Under the pieces are notes generated by a model. That model made no database searches. It was not told where the DNA came from and worked only from the letters and a program-made list of their open reading frames with translations. The position numbers were made by a program, and so were the translations under genes. This document shows, piece by piece, positions 11,101 through 18,603 of a stretch of 64,000 bases of DNA; the first letter of the stretch is position 1, and the number at the start of each line of letters is the position of its first letter. The stretch comes from Bacteroidota bacterium (GTDB taxonomy: Bacteria > Bacteroidota > Bacteroidia > Bacteroidales > JACABE01), in assembly GCA_026391675.1 (NCBI GenBank), contig JAPLDQ010000003.1, positions 1 through 64,000 of the forward strand, read 5' to 3'.

Positions 11101-14100
11101 ATTTTCAAGAATTTTATATACACTCACTGTAAATTATTCCGGTTCTGGTTCTGTTAGCAGCTCACCATCAGGTATAAGTTGTGGTTCAACCTGCAGTGCA
11201 CTTTATGTAACAGGAACATTAGTTACACTTACAGCAACTCCGGCATCAGGTTACCATTTTACAGGATGGACAGGTGGATGCTCAGGAACAGGAAGTTGCA
11301 ATATTCTTATGGATGCATCCAAATCAGTTACTGCTCATTTTGAACTGGATAATCATACGGTTAGCTTTAATGCCAATGGTGGCAATGGAACAATGTCTAA
11401 TCAGGTTTCTGCCATAGCTGCAAATCTTACAATCAATACTTTTACCCAAAATTGTTTCTCCTTCACAGGATGGAATACATTGGCCAATGGCAGCGGTACA
11501 GCATACAATGATGGACAATCCTATTCTTTCGCTGCAGATTTAACACTCTATGCACAATGGTTGGCAAACACACCTATTATTCCTGTATTTACTGCATTAG
11601 GACCCTATTGCCAGAATTCAGCTCCTGCTACTTTAGCTGGTATCAGTAACAATGCTATTACAGGAAGCTGGAATCCTGCCACTATTACAACAGCAATTGG
11701 AGGAACAACAACCTATACCTTTACACCGGATGCAGGACAATGTGCTACCACAAATACTATGACGGTGCTGATAAATGAACTGCCAACAGCAAGTATAAGT
11801 GGTAACAACAGTCCAATTTGTTCAGGAAACAATGCAGTATTCAATTTAAGTGGTACTACTGATGCTATAGTTACCTATTCACTGAATGGCGGAACAACAA
11901 CTGCAACAACAACATTAACAGGAGGAAGTGCAATAGTAACAGTCTATAATGCTATTATAAATCAGACATTATCATTAATCTCTGTAACAGATGCAAACTG
12001 TTCAGCAACATTAACAGCTAGTTCAACAGTAACAGTAAATGAAAAAACTGCGCATACAACTACCGTAACTACATGCGACAGCTATACATGGGCTGCACCT
12101 TTGGGAAATGGAAATACCTATACCGCTTCCGTAAGCGGTATTACTCATGAAAGCACTAATGCTGAAGGCTGTACCCATACTGAAACTTTAAATTTAACCA
12201 TAAACCACAGTTCAGCGCATACAACTACCGTAACTACATGCGACACCTATACATGGGCAGCACCTTTGGGAAATGGAAATACCTATACCGCTTCCGTAAG
12301 CGGAATTACTCATGAAAGCACTAATGCTGAAGGCTGTACCCATACTGAAACTTTAAATTTAACCATAACCCACAGCACAGCACATACTACTACTGTAACA
12401 ACCTGCGACAGCTATACATGGGCTCCTCCTTTGGGCGATGGAAATACTTATACTTCAACAGGTATATATACCCATGCAAGCACCAATGGAAGTGGTTGTA
12501 CTCATACTGAAACCCTGAATCTAACGATTAACCCTTTACCAACAGCTAGTATTAGTGGTAACAACAGTCCGGTTTGTTCAGGAAATAATGCTGTATTCTA
12601 TCTCAGCGGCACAACGAATGCTGTTGTTACATACAGCCTCAATGGAGGTACAACAACTGCGACTATAATTTTAACCGGAGGTTCAGCTACTGTTACTGTA
12701 AATGCAGCTACTGCTAACCAAACTTTAACATTAATTACAGTTAAAAATTCTACTACAAACTGTTCAAAAGCATTAACTGCAACTTCAACAGTAACGGTAA
12801 ATCCGAAACCAACATTGGCCACAGTAACGACTTCACCTGTTTGCGAAGGCAATACTACTACTGTTGTTTTGACAGGCCTGCTGCCTGGAGTTGCCGGTGT
12901 TGTATATTACACCATTGGAGCTAATGCTACTTCCACACTTTCATTTACTGCCGATGCAGGCGGAACATTCAGCTTTGCTTCTCCTGTGCTTACCCTGGCC
13001 GATGACGGTCTGAAAATCAGAGTCAGAAAACTGACAGTGGATGGAACTAACTGTGAAACAAACTTTGCTCTTAATGCAAAGATAGCTAATCTTAATGTCA
13101 GACCTAACCCAACACTGGCTACAGTAACAGCTGCCCCTGTTTGCGAAGGAAATACTACCGAAGTGGTATTGACAGGACTGCTGCCTAACGTTGCCGGTGT
13201 TGCATATTACACCATTGGAGCTGATCCGACTTTAATTCCAAAACCAGGTACTGCAGATGCAAGCGGAACATTCAGTTTTACGACTCCGCTGCTTACCATG
13301 GCCGAAAACGGACTGGTTATCGAAATCAAAAAACTGAGAGTTAACGGAACTAACTGTGAAACCATTTTTACCGGAAAGACTGTTAATCTTGTTGTGAATC
13401 CATTACCTGTATTTTCAATTTCAGGAAACAACTTAGTTTGTGCCGGAACAACTGAAGAATATTTAAATCCACCAGTTTCTAATTCTGTTGTATGGTCAGT
13501 TTCAGGCGGAACAATAAATTCCGGCTATACCAACACATCAGACCCGATAAAAATAGACTGGGGAACAGGCTCAACAGCCAGTATTACAGCTACCGAAACA
13601 AATATATATGGATGTTCAACCACCCATACTATGGATATAACTATTAATCCATTGCCAACAGCCAGTATAAGTGGTAACAACAGCCCGATATGTGCAGGAA
13701 ATAATGCTGTATTTACTCTTACAGGAACACCTTCTGCAATCGTTACTTATTCACTGGATGGTGGAATAACCACTGCGACAACAACATTAACAGGAGGTAC
13801 AGCTACAATTACAATAATCAATGCCATTGTTAATCAAACACTGACATTAATTTCAGTAAATGATGTGAATTGTTCTCAGCCATTAACAGCTACTTCAACA
13901 ATTACTGTAAATCCATTACCGAAAGATATAGTAAAATCTAATGGTTTGGTAGCTTATTATCCTTTTAATAATAATGCCAATGATGAAAGTGGAAACGGGA
14001 ATAATGGTACGCTTTCTGGTCCTGTATCAGTAGCTGACAGAAATTCTAATCCAAACAGTGCTTATTATTTCAATGGTTATAATAATTATATTTTGGTAAA

Positions 14101-17100
14101 TGATCCGGTACCTGCTTCATTACAAATTCAGAATGAAATTACTTTATCTGCATGGATTTATGCTACTCAATATCCAGGTTATAATCATTTGGGGCTTATA
14201 GTTGGAAGCCAATGCGACGCTTGTGGTCATAGTGGTGCATCCATCTTCTTAGATGGAAGAACAGATCCTGACGGGATAACCTCACCTGCAGGTCATATTC
14301 ATTTCCAGATTGGAGATGGAGCTGGCTGGCATCATTCAAACTCAAATTCCCAGGTACCGCTGAATCAATGGGTGCATATTGTTGCTACAAGAAAAGCAAA
14401 CGAAGCGGCTAAAATATATTACAATGGTGTGCTTCAACCTGTAAATGGTTTATCATGGAATGGAAATATTGATTATTCAGGTGCATTTTTTGCAATGGGA
14501 AGACAGAAAGATATTTCTGACAGGTATTTCAAAGGGAGTATGGACGAAGTCCGGGTTTATAATAAGGCTTTGAGTTTATCTGAAGTATATACGCTTTATC
14601 AATCATCATTAACTGTTAATGTAAGTTCAACTTCTATATGTGAGAATGATGCTGCAACCATACAACTTTTAAATTCTGAAAACGGTGTATCTTATCAATT
14701 AAGAAAAAGCGGAATTGATGTTGGATCTGCCCAGTCTGGAAATGGAAATACCTTAACATTTAATACCGGTAATTTAACTTCAACATCATCTTTCACAATT
14801 AAAGCAACAAATATTACAACAAACTGTGATATTGTTTTAGATACAATTATAACCATAACAGTCAATCCATTACCAACAGCAAGTATTAGTGGTAATATCA
14901 ATAATGTTTGTTCAGGAATGAATGCAGGCTTTACTATTACCGGGACTACCGATGCTATAGTTACTTATTCCCTGGATGGAGGAACAACAACAGCTACTAC
15001 TACATTGACAGGAGGTACAGCATCAATAACTATCAGCAATATCATTACTAATCAGACACTTACATTAATAGCTGTAACCAATCCTGTAACCAATTGCTCA
15101 CAAGCATTGACAGCAACTGCAACTTTAACAGTTAATTCACTGCCGGTAGTTTCTATTGCTCCTGCTGGGCCATTGGCAATTTGTGCTGGAAGCAATACCA
15201 CGCTTACGGCTTCAGGTAGTTGCAACACTTATACTTTTTCCTTGAATATGTCAGGAGCTCAGGAAGTACCACCAATTATTAGTCCAGCTGCAGCAACAGG
15301 ATGGGGAACATTTAACAAACTTACAAACCAACTTACAATAATATATTTAAACTTCGGTATAACTGCTTCCGTAACTGCAGCTCATATTCACAAAGGTGCA
15401 GTTGGTGTAAATGGCCCGGTAATTACTCCTATTATCGGATTCCCGGTAGGAGTATTTACAGGTACAATCTATAATTTTAATATAAACATACCTCCTGCTG
15501 AAGTTACAGATTTGCTTTCTGGAAATACTTATATCAACATTCATTCGACGCTGTATCCTGGTGGTGAGGTTCGATCTCAGCTATTAATGAATCCTATCTG
15601 CACACCAATAGTTTCTTATTTATGGAGTACCAATGAAACAACAGCAGCCATTTCTGTTTCTACAGCCAATACTTATACAGTAACCGGAACAGATGCAAAT
15701 GGGTGTTCAAGTACAGCAAGCATTACAGTTTCAGTTAATCCATTACCAACAGCAAGTATTAGTGGTAACAACAGCCCGGTTTGTTATGGAAACAATGCTG
15801 TATTTAATCTTACCGGAACAACTGATGCCATTGTTACTTATTCTCTGGATGGTGGAACAACAACTGCTACTACAACATTAACAGCAGGAAATGCAACAGT
15901 TACTGTCAATAATATAATTTCTGATCAGATACTGACGTTAATTGCTGTAAATAATCCGATAACCAATTGCTCACAAGCTTTATCGGCAACTTCAACAGTA
16001 ACGGTTAATCCTATACCAACTGCCGGTATTATCGGCAACAATGGTCCTGTATGTTCAGGAAGTAATGCTGTTTTCAGCCTTAACGGGACTGTTTCAGCTG
16101 TTGTTACCTATTCATTTAATGGTGGAACGACCACATCAACCATTACTTTAACAGGAGGTACTGCAACAGTAACTGTAAGCAATGCAACTGCCAGTCAGAC
16201 ATTAACATTAGTGTCTGTATCAAAATCAGGATGTTCTCAGGATTTGACAGCAAGCTCAACAGTAATCGTAAATCAATGTACTGTTCAATGTAAAGACACA
16301 GTGCATGTATCCAATAATCTGGATGATGCAAGTATAATAGGATCATTAAGAAACGCACTGGAAAGGGTTTGTGATAATGGAGTAATCTATTTTGACATAG
16401 ATTGTCCCGGTCAAACAATAAACTTAACAAAAGGAAGTCTAATTGTTTCAAAGAATGTATTATTTGAATTCACAGACTGTCAAACATGCATTCCAGCTAC
16501 AACAGGTATAACCTTAAATGGAAGTGGTATTAATATTACTATCAATGCAGGTAAAACACTAACTTTATCAGGTTGTACTAAATTTACATTAACAGGCTGC
16601 ATTCAGAACAACAATGGCGTTAATGGTCTGGTATTGAACTCAGGGGCATCGTTTATATACAATTGCTGTAATTTACCAGCAACAGCAAAAAGGGATATGA
16701 CCAATGTTTGGCATTTATTTGGTTCACCATTTGTAAAGAACAGCGGCGCAACATTGGGTAGTCTTTATCCACCAAGCGGATATACCCAAATGATGCCATA
16801 TACCAATGGTACAGGATGGGGAATAACAACTACAGCTTCATTATTCCAGTTTACACCAACTGTTGGATATGCAGTTAAACCAAGTCTATCATTAACTGCC
16901 GTATTAAGTGGTTATCTTTTCTGTAATTCCATGGCACCTAACTGTGATTACTATGTGAATCTGGTTTACAGCGGAACTTCAGCATTACAGAGCTGGAATC
17001 TGGTTGCAAATCCATTCCCATCTTATCTGAACTGGAATTTATTAGGGAAAACGAGCCTGAATACGACCTTGTATTTGTGGGATAATAGTTTATGTTTGGG

Positions 17101-17938
17101 ATGTACACCGGTAACCAACGGGGCTTACATGAGAACCTACAATTCAGCTAATAATGTTGGGGTTCCTGCTAATACAAAGCCATATATTTCGCCAATGCAG
17201 GGATTCTTTGTAAAGGCAAATTATACGAATCCGAAAATAACCTTCCCGTTATCAGCAAGGACACATAGTACATCGCCCTATTACAAAGAAGCATCTACTT
17301 CGATAATAGTCCGCTTAAAGACAGAAACAGAAGGTGCAATGGATGAATTGGTCATCTGCAAAAATGATAATTCAGCTTTAGGATTAGAAAATTTTGACTC
17401 AGAAAAACTGTTCACAGATTTACCTTTATCAATGTATTCAGAAGCATCAACCGGAGAAAGGCTGGTTATCAATACCATCAACACTACAGCCAATACAGTT
17501 ATTCCTTTGGGATTAAAGGGTGAAGCAGGCATGAAGGCAAAAATAACAGCCTTTGCGCTTGAGAGTGGAGAACAGGTATATCTGGAAGACAGATTAAGAG
17601 GAAAATTAATCAGTTTGACAGAAAATACAGCCTATGAGTTTGAATTCCCTACTGCTGCTATTCAGGGTAGATTCTTCATCAGGTTTGGAATGAATACTTC
17701 TCCAATAGCAAATTCAGGAATAAATGTATTTGAAAACAACAGCGAACTCAACATCATTGCCCAAACGGGAGAAAATATCCAGACTGTTGAATTATATTCA
17801 ATAACAGGAGCATGTATATTCAAAACTACAGGCAACGGCAATACCTTTACTCAAAAACTGGATTTAGCCGAAGGTGTTTATATGGTTAGAGTAAAAACAT
17901 CGCTTTCAACACAAAATACAAAAGTAAACTGGAGATAA
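5123..17938 (+). CDS. Giant (4271 aa) T9SS-dependent modular surface/adhesin-like protein
   Basis: Single uninterrupted frame; hydrophobic N-terminal signal region; about 9 copies of a NPLPTASISGNNSPICSGNNAVFxLSGT PKD/Ig-like unit; two LamG-like domains; cohesin-like domain; InlB-like and Listeria-Bacteroides-type repeats; CHRD domain; C-term sorting domain INVFENNSELNIIAQTGENIQTVELYSITGACIF. Confidence 0.9.
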   Translation: MKTNYTLQTFTESNAGQSNAKETLKSTNLKKILQKIVMFSIAFVIVNFLLANISYGQKTWDGGGDGTNWSSGNNWNPDGLPASTDAVTLIQGQTVNVDITTAVCAALNLSPTGAGTATLQFTNGSKLTASGIVTLGQSGNTNRIGALNMTNSGTLSCQGLALGNAGANTFTPGTGKIELTANNTLPSTIFTSFNNLTINGGTTTAGIGLTITGNMTITSGTFAASTYLHNIAGDWTNNGTFTQGTSTINFNGTNSLQTISGSSTSTFYWLKVTKGAQDRILEATGLIGLSAPSNPLIITSGTFKLSSASTIAPFTSNAGAVIPATGGFWNNGGTITAGAYSWGGTTAIAGLVRNTSGTFGIGSATGNSLAYAAGSIFTIEGGVVNIAGSYRGSGAISFSMSGGTLNVNNVGNTAATASFDISNAGSTFTMSNGTIIINNENTNAAPLDYRNIAGTVNITGGTVQFGTAATTGSPTYVVGVTGTTNILPSLSLVKAATSTTVTIAAPVTINGNVTVPTGTTFAAASQAISVTGNASPGTFVGDWTLGGTFTPGTQTVTFNSTSAQQITGATAFSSLTLNNANGLSINNDVTINGTLTFTSGKITTAANKLILANAATVSGAGTGWVIGNLQQGFASGVTSYTFAIGNAGNYLPSILNFAGTGTTNATGKITASTTNGQQLNYATSGLSQSKYINRYWTLTNSGVTINTTYGATFTFVNSSDYIGSPTIASLVVKKYDGSWSLPTQGTPTATTIACSGLSTFSDFAAGEDCTTPSSPTTATMSPSSPACAGQTLTLSGAASGGTDAGCTIEYQYSTDNGVNWSTPGSSIPSFTAVTGNNIIQARRNTCSTGCGGTYPTAWNTVASWTVNALPSAPGVGTITQPSCTTATASVELSGLPSGNWTINPGAIAGSTTTTTLSGLAAGSTHTYTVTNSDGCTSVASAAIVINTIPAPPSAPIVGTIIQPSCTTASTSVELSGLPSGNWTINPGTIAGSTITTTLSGLTAGNHNYTVTDANGCTSTASANVNIASPPENAPVTSVSNVSICDGATFVDIPVTVAGFTNSVSGISLTMTYDPLQLGTPTLQSNPLGLTLNLPSDGVIKIGGFAPAGQGYNLTGNTLVIIRFTKATPITAGNIAFDDANGVDCEYSKYDPADPFAYLAYCDNPASTYYISGGVTVNPLPTASISGNNSPICAGNIAVFILSGTTNAIVTYSLDGGASTSTITLTGGTATITVNNAVVNQTLSLIAVADANCSQGLTATSTVTVNPLPYDLQITNGLQAFYSFSGNANDESPNHYNGTVYNATLTSDRNANANSAYSFNGSNTYIDLGDQDNLNPHLGSITVSAWAKKASLDQHARIFSKGTSGGIQTGYALMFYGGGYPTPAAVIFNANGHEHVLYSDNPINDLLWHHYAAVINRNGNINLYVDGVKQNNFIDISDHASIDIGVNTYNATIGASYSNYGSPGPVNEFFNGNIDEVAVYNRALSDNEVKTLYYQKPRVDVAANPICYNTSTMILLNHSQNGISYQLKKNGSDEDVAQTGNGNTLTFSTGILTSNASFTFLATDPTSGCTNLLDPNLTITVNPLPTVSIDGNNSSICSGNNAVFNLSGTADAVVTYSLNGGSTTSTTTLTGGSAIVTVNNASSDQTLTLINVTNPVTNCSQALTVTSTVTVNPVPVFSISGNNIVCAGSTEEYLNPPVVNTVVWSVSGGTINSGYTNISDPIKIDWGTGSTASITATETNGYGCSTTHTMDITINPLPTASIDGNNDPICAGNTAIFLLSGTSGAVVTYSMDGGISTSTLTLSSGTSYIYSNGTTTQTLTLISVSDANCSQALTATSTVTFMPFSITASAGTNGNITPNGLSTIYCGNSQTYNFTPDAHYHIADVLVDGISVGTPSSYTLNNVNANHTISVSFDIDMFTLTVTRNGIGSGIISTGDGFIHCGSTCSYSYPYGSSVNLSAIADATSNFDGWGGSSCSGTSGCTLTMDGDKSVSATFSRILYTLTVNYSGSGSVSSSPSGISCGSTCSALYVTGTLVTLTATPASGYHFTGWTGGCSGTGSCNILMDASKSVTAHFELDNHTVSFNANGGNGTMSNQVSAIAANLTINTFTQNCFSFTGWNTLANGSGTAYNDGQSYSFAADLTLYAQWLANTPIIPVFTALGPYCQNSAPATLAGISNNAITGSWNPATITTAIGGTTTYTFTPDAGQCATTNTMTVLINELPTASISGNNSPICSGNNAVFNLSGTTDAIVTYSLNGGTTTATTTLTGGSAIVTVYNAIINQTLSLISVTDANCSATLTASSTVTVNEKTAHTTTVTTCDSYTWAAPLGNGNTYTASVSGITHESTNAEGCTHTETLNLTINHSSAHTTTVTTCDTYTWAAPLGNGNTYTASVSGITHESTNAEGCTHTETLNLTITHSTAHTTTVTTCDSYTWAPPLGDGNTYTSTGIYTHASTNGSGCTHTETLNLTINPLPTASISGNNSPVCSGNNAVFYLSGTTNAVVTYSLNGGTTTATIILTGGSATVTVNAATANQTLTLITVKNSTTNCSKALTATSTVTVNPKPTLATVTTSPVCEGNTTTVVLTGLLPGVAGVVYYTIGANATSTLSFTADAGGTFSFASPVLTLADDGLKIRVRKLTVDGTNCETNFALNAKIANLNVRPNPTLATVTAAPVCEGNTTEVVLTGLLPNVAGVAYYTIGADPTLIPKPGTADASGTFSFTTPLLTMAENGLVIEIKKLRVNGTNCETIFTGKTVNLVVNPLPVFSISGNNLVCAGTTEEYLNPPVSNSVVWSVSGGTINSGYTNTSDPIKIDWGTGSTASITATETNIYGCSTTHTMDITINPLPTASISGNNSPICAGNNAVFTLTGTPSAIVTYSLDGGITTATTTLTGGTATITIINAIVNQTLTLISVNDVNCSQPLTATSTITVNPLPKDIVKSNGLVAYYPFNNNANDESGNGNNGTLSGPVSVADRNSNPNSAYYFNGYNNYILVNDPVPASLQIQNEITLSAWIYATQYPGYNHLGLIVGSQCDACGHSGASIFLDGRTDPDGITSPAGHIHFQIGDGAGWHHSNSNSQVPLNQWVHIVATRKANEAAKIYYNGVLQPVNGLSWNGNIDYSGAFFAMGRQKDISDRYFKGSMDEVRVYNKALSLSEVYTLYQSSLTVNVSSTSICENDAATIQLLNSENGVSYQLRKSGIDVGSAQSGNGNTLTFNTGNLTSTSSFTIKATNITTNCDIVLDTIITITVNPLPTASISGNINNVCSGMNAGFTITGTTDAIVTYSLDGGTTTATTTLTGGTASITISNIITNQTLTLIAVTNPVTNCSQALTATATLTVNSLPVVSIAPAGPLAICAGSNTTLTASGSCNTYTFSLNMSGAQEVPPIISPAAATGWGTFNKLTNQLTIIYLNFGITASVTAAHIHKGAVGVNGPVITPIIGFPVGVFTGTIYNFNINIPPAEVTDLLSGNTYINIHSTLYPGGEVRSQLLMNPICTPIVSYLWSTNETTAAISVSTANTYTVTGTDANGCSSTASITVSVNPLPTASISGNNSPVCYGNNAVFNLTGTTDAIVTYSLDGGTTTATTTLTAGNATVTVNNIISDQILTLIAVNNPITNCSQALSATSTVTVNPIPTAGIIGNNGPVCSGSNAVFSLNGTVSAVVTYSFNGGTTTSTITLTGGTATVTVSNATASQTLTLVSVSKSGCSQDLTASSTVIVNQCTVQCKDTVHVSNNLDDASIIGSLRNALERVCDNGVIYFDIDCPGQTINLTKGSLIVSKNVLFEFTDCQTCIPATTGITLNGSGINITINAGKTLTLSGCTKFTLTGCIQNNNGVNGLVLNSGASFIYNCCNLPATAKRDMTNVWHLFGSPFVKNSGATLGSLYPPSGYTQMMPYTNGTGWGITTTASLFQFTPTVGYAVKPSLSLTAVLSGYLFCNSMAPNCDYYVNLVYSGTSALQSWNLVANPFPSYLNWNLLGKTSLNTTLYLWDNSLCLGCTPVTNGAYMRTYNSANNVGVPANTKPYISPMQGFFVKANYTNPKITFPLSARTHSTSPYYKEASTSIIVRLKTETEGAMDELVICKNDNSALGLENFDSEKLFTDLPLSMYSEASTGERLVINTINTTANTVIPLGLKGEAGMKAKITAFALESGEQVYLEDRLRGKLISLTENTAYEFEFPTAAIQGRFFIRFGMNTSPIANSGINVFENNSELNIIAQTGENIQTVELYSITGACIFKTTGNGNTFTQKLDLAEGVYMVRVKTSLSTQNTKVNWR
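8212..8650 (+). other. Cohesin-like domain within giant CDS
   Basis: ENAPVTSVSNVSICDGATFVDIPVTVAGFTNSVSGISLTMTYDPLQLGTP..GVIKIGGFAP; resembles the cohesin-like domains of the upstream gene. Confidence 0.55.
8926..9610 (+). other. LamG-like (concanavalin-type) domain
   Basis: GLQAFYSFSGNANDESPNHYNGTVYNATLTSDRNANANSAYSFNGSNTYIDLGD..SITVSAWAKK..NEFFNGNIDEVAVYNRALSDNEV. Confidence 0.8.
10650..11560 (+). other. Cluster of InlB B-repeat-like and Listeria-Bacteroides-type repeat modules
   Basis: LTVNYSGSGSVSSSPSGISCGSTCSALYVTGTLVTLTATPASGYHFTGWTGGCSG..DASKSVTAHFE; VSFNANGGNGTMSNQ..FTGWNTLANGSGTAYNDGQSYSFAADLTLYAQW. Confidence 0.75.
12051..12530 (+). repeat. 3 x 165-bp in-frame tandem repeat (55 aa units)
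   Basis: AHTTTVTTCDSYTWAAPLGNGNTYTASVSGITHESTNAEGCTHTETLNLTI; cgcatacaactaccgtaactacatgcgac at 12051 and 12216, diverged copy at 12381. Confidence 0.9.
13918..14600 (+). other. Second LamG-like domain
   Basis: GLVAYYPFNNNANDESGNGNNGTLSGPVSVADRNSNPNSAYYFNGYNNYI..ITLSAWIYATQYP..FKGSMDEVRVYNKALSLSEV. Confidence 0.8.
15226..15590 (+). other. CHRD domain inside giant CDS
   Basis: TFSLNMSGAQEVPPIISPAAATGWGTFNKLTNQLTIIYLNFGI..AAHIHKGAVGVNGPVI..YINIHSTLYPGGEVRSQL matches the CHRD consensus. Confidence 0.8.
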
Positions 17939-17944
17939 ATCCAC

Positions 17945-17981
17945 AGAGATAGTCTCACTTAAAGTGAGGCTATCTCTTTTA
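17945..17981 (+). terminator. Hairpin terminator after giant CDS
   Basis: AGAGATAGTCTCACTTAAAGTGAGGCTATCTCT + TTT; 15-bp stem including one U-G pair. Confidence 0.75.
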
Positions 17982-17991
17982 TAAAAATGAT

Positions 17992-18027
17992 AAAAGCCTT
18001 GCAAATTTGATTTGCAAGGCTTTTTTT
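17992..18027 (+). terminator. Second intrinsic terminator
   Basis: AAAAGCCTTGCAAAT-TTG-ATTTGCAAGGCTTTT followed by TTT. Confidence 0.85.
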
Positions 18028-18142
18028 GGGGAGTTGCAGGTTCTACAACTCTATTCTAAAACACTTTATTTTCAATACTTTGAATAATATATTTATAATA
18101 TTAGCATTATTTTTGTTTTACACATTTATTTATTATTTATTA

Positions 18143-18357
18143 TCATTGTTGTCCGGTTAAAATAATTTTAATGTAAAGAACACCCATATTTTATTATGTC
18201 CCTACGGGACATTAAAAAAAGCAGGGTTTTTTTTTCTACCAACATTTTATCCCTACGGGATTGTCCCGTTAGGGACATGATATTGGTAGAATGCATGTTA
18301 TAATAAAATCTGAACGTCCCGTTAGGGACGTGATAAAGTTTAACCGGACAACAATGA
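18143..18357. mobile_element. MITE-like non-coding element, 215 bp, 19-bp perfect TIRs, 7-bp flanking direct repeat
   Basis: TCATTGTTGTCCGGTTAAA (18143-18161) / TTTAACCGGACAACAATGA (18339-18357); flanked by TTTATTA at 18136-18142 and 18358-18364; internal GTCCC(T/G)...GGGAC palindromes. Confidence 0.65.
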
Positions 18358-18603
18358 TTTATTATAACAATTATAAGGTTAAAACCTTCATAACATAAAG
18401 GTTGCCAATCTTCTTTATCAGATGACCAGTTTCATGGTATAAAGTTTGATTATCAGATTACTCCCCATTGGTGTAAGTTGGAAAAGAGAAAGAGAGTTTA
18501 GACTCTAAAATAAATTATATCAATGAAGACTAAATAAAAGACGATTTTTTTAGTAAATGGAAAGTCTTTTTGAAATTATTTTTTTCAACAAGAAATAAAT
18601 ACT

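Larger units (their letters stand above)
8651..16270 (+). repeat. About 9 interspersed copies of an about 80-90 aa PKD/Ig-like unit
   Basis: Unit start (aaycc[at]ttrccaac...) at about 8651, 9862, 10382, 11774, 12530, 13646, 14863, 15737 and 16006. Confidence 0.85.

Noticed and set aside
1-17938. Prophage or transposon explanation for the giant repetitive genes
   Set aside because: No integrase, transposase, capsid or portal genes; sorting domains and signal peptides indicate secreted surface proteins.
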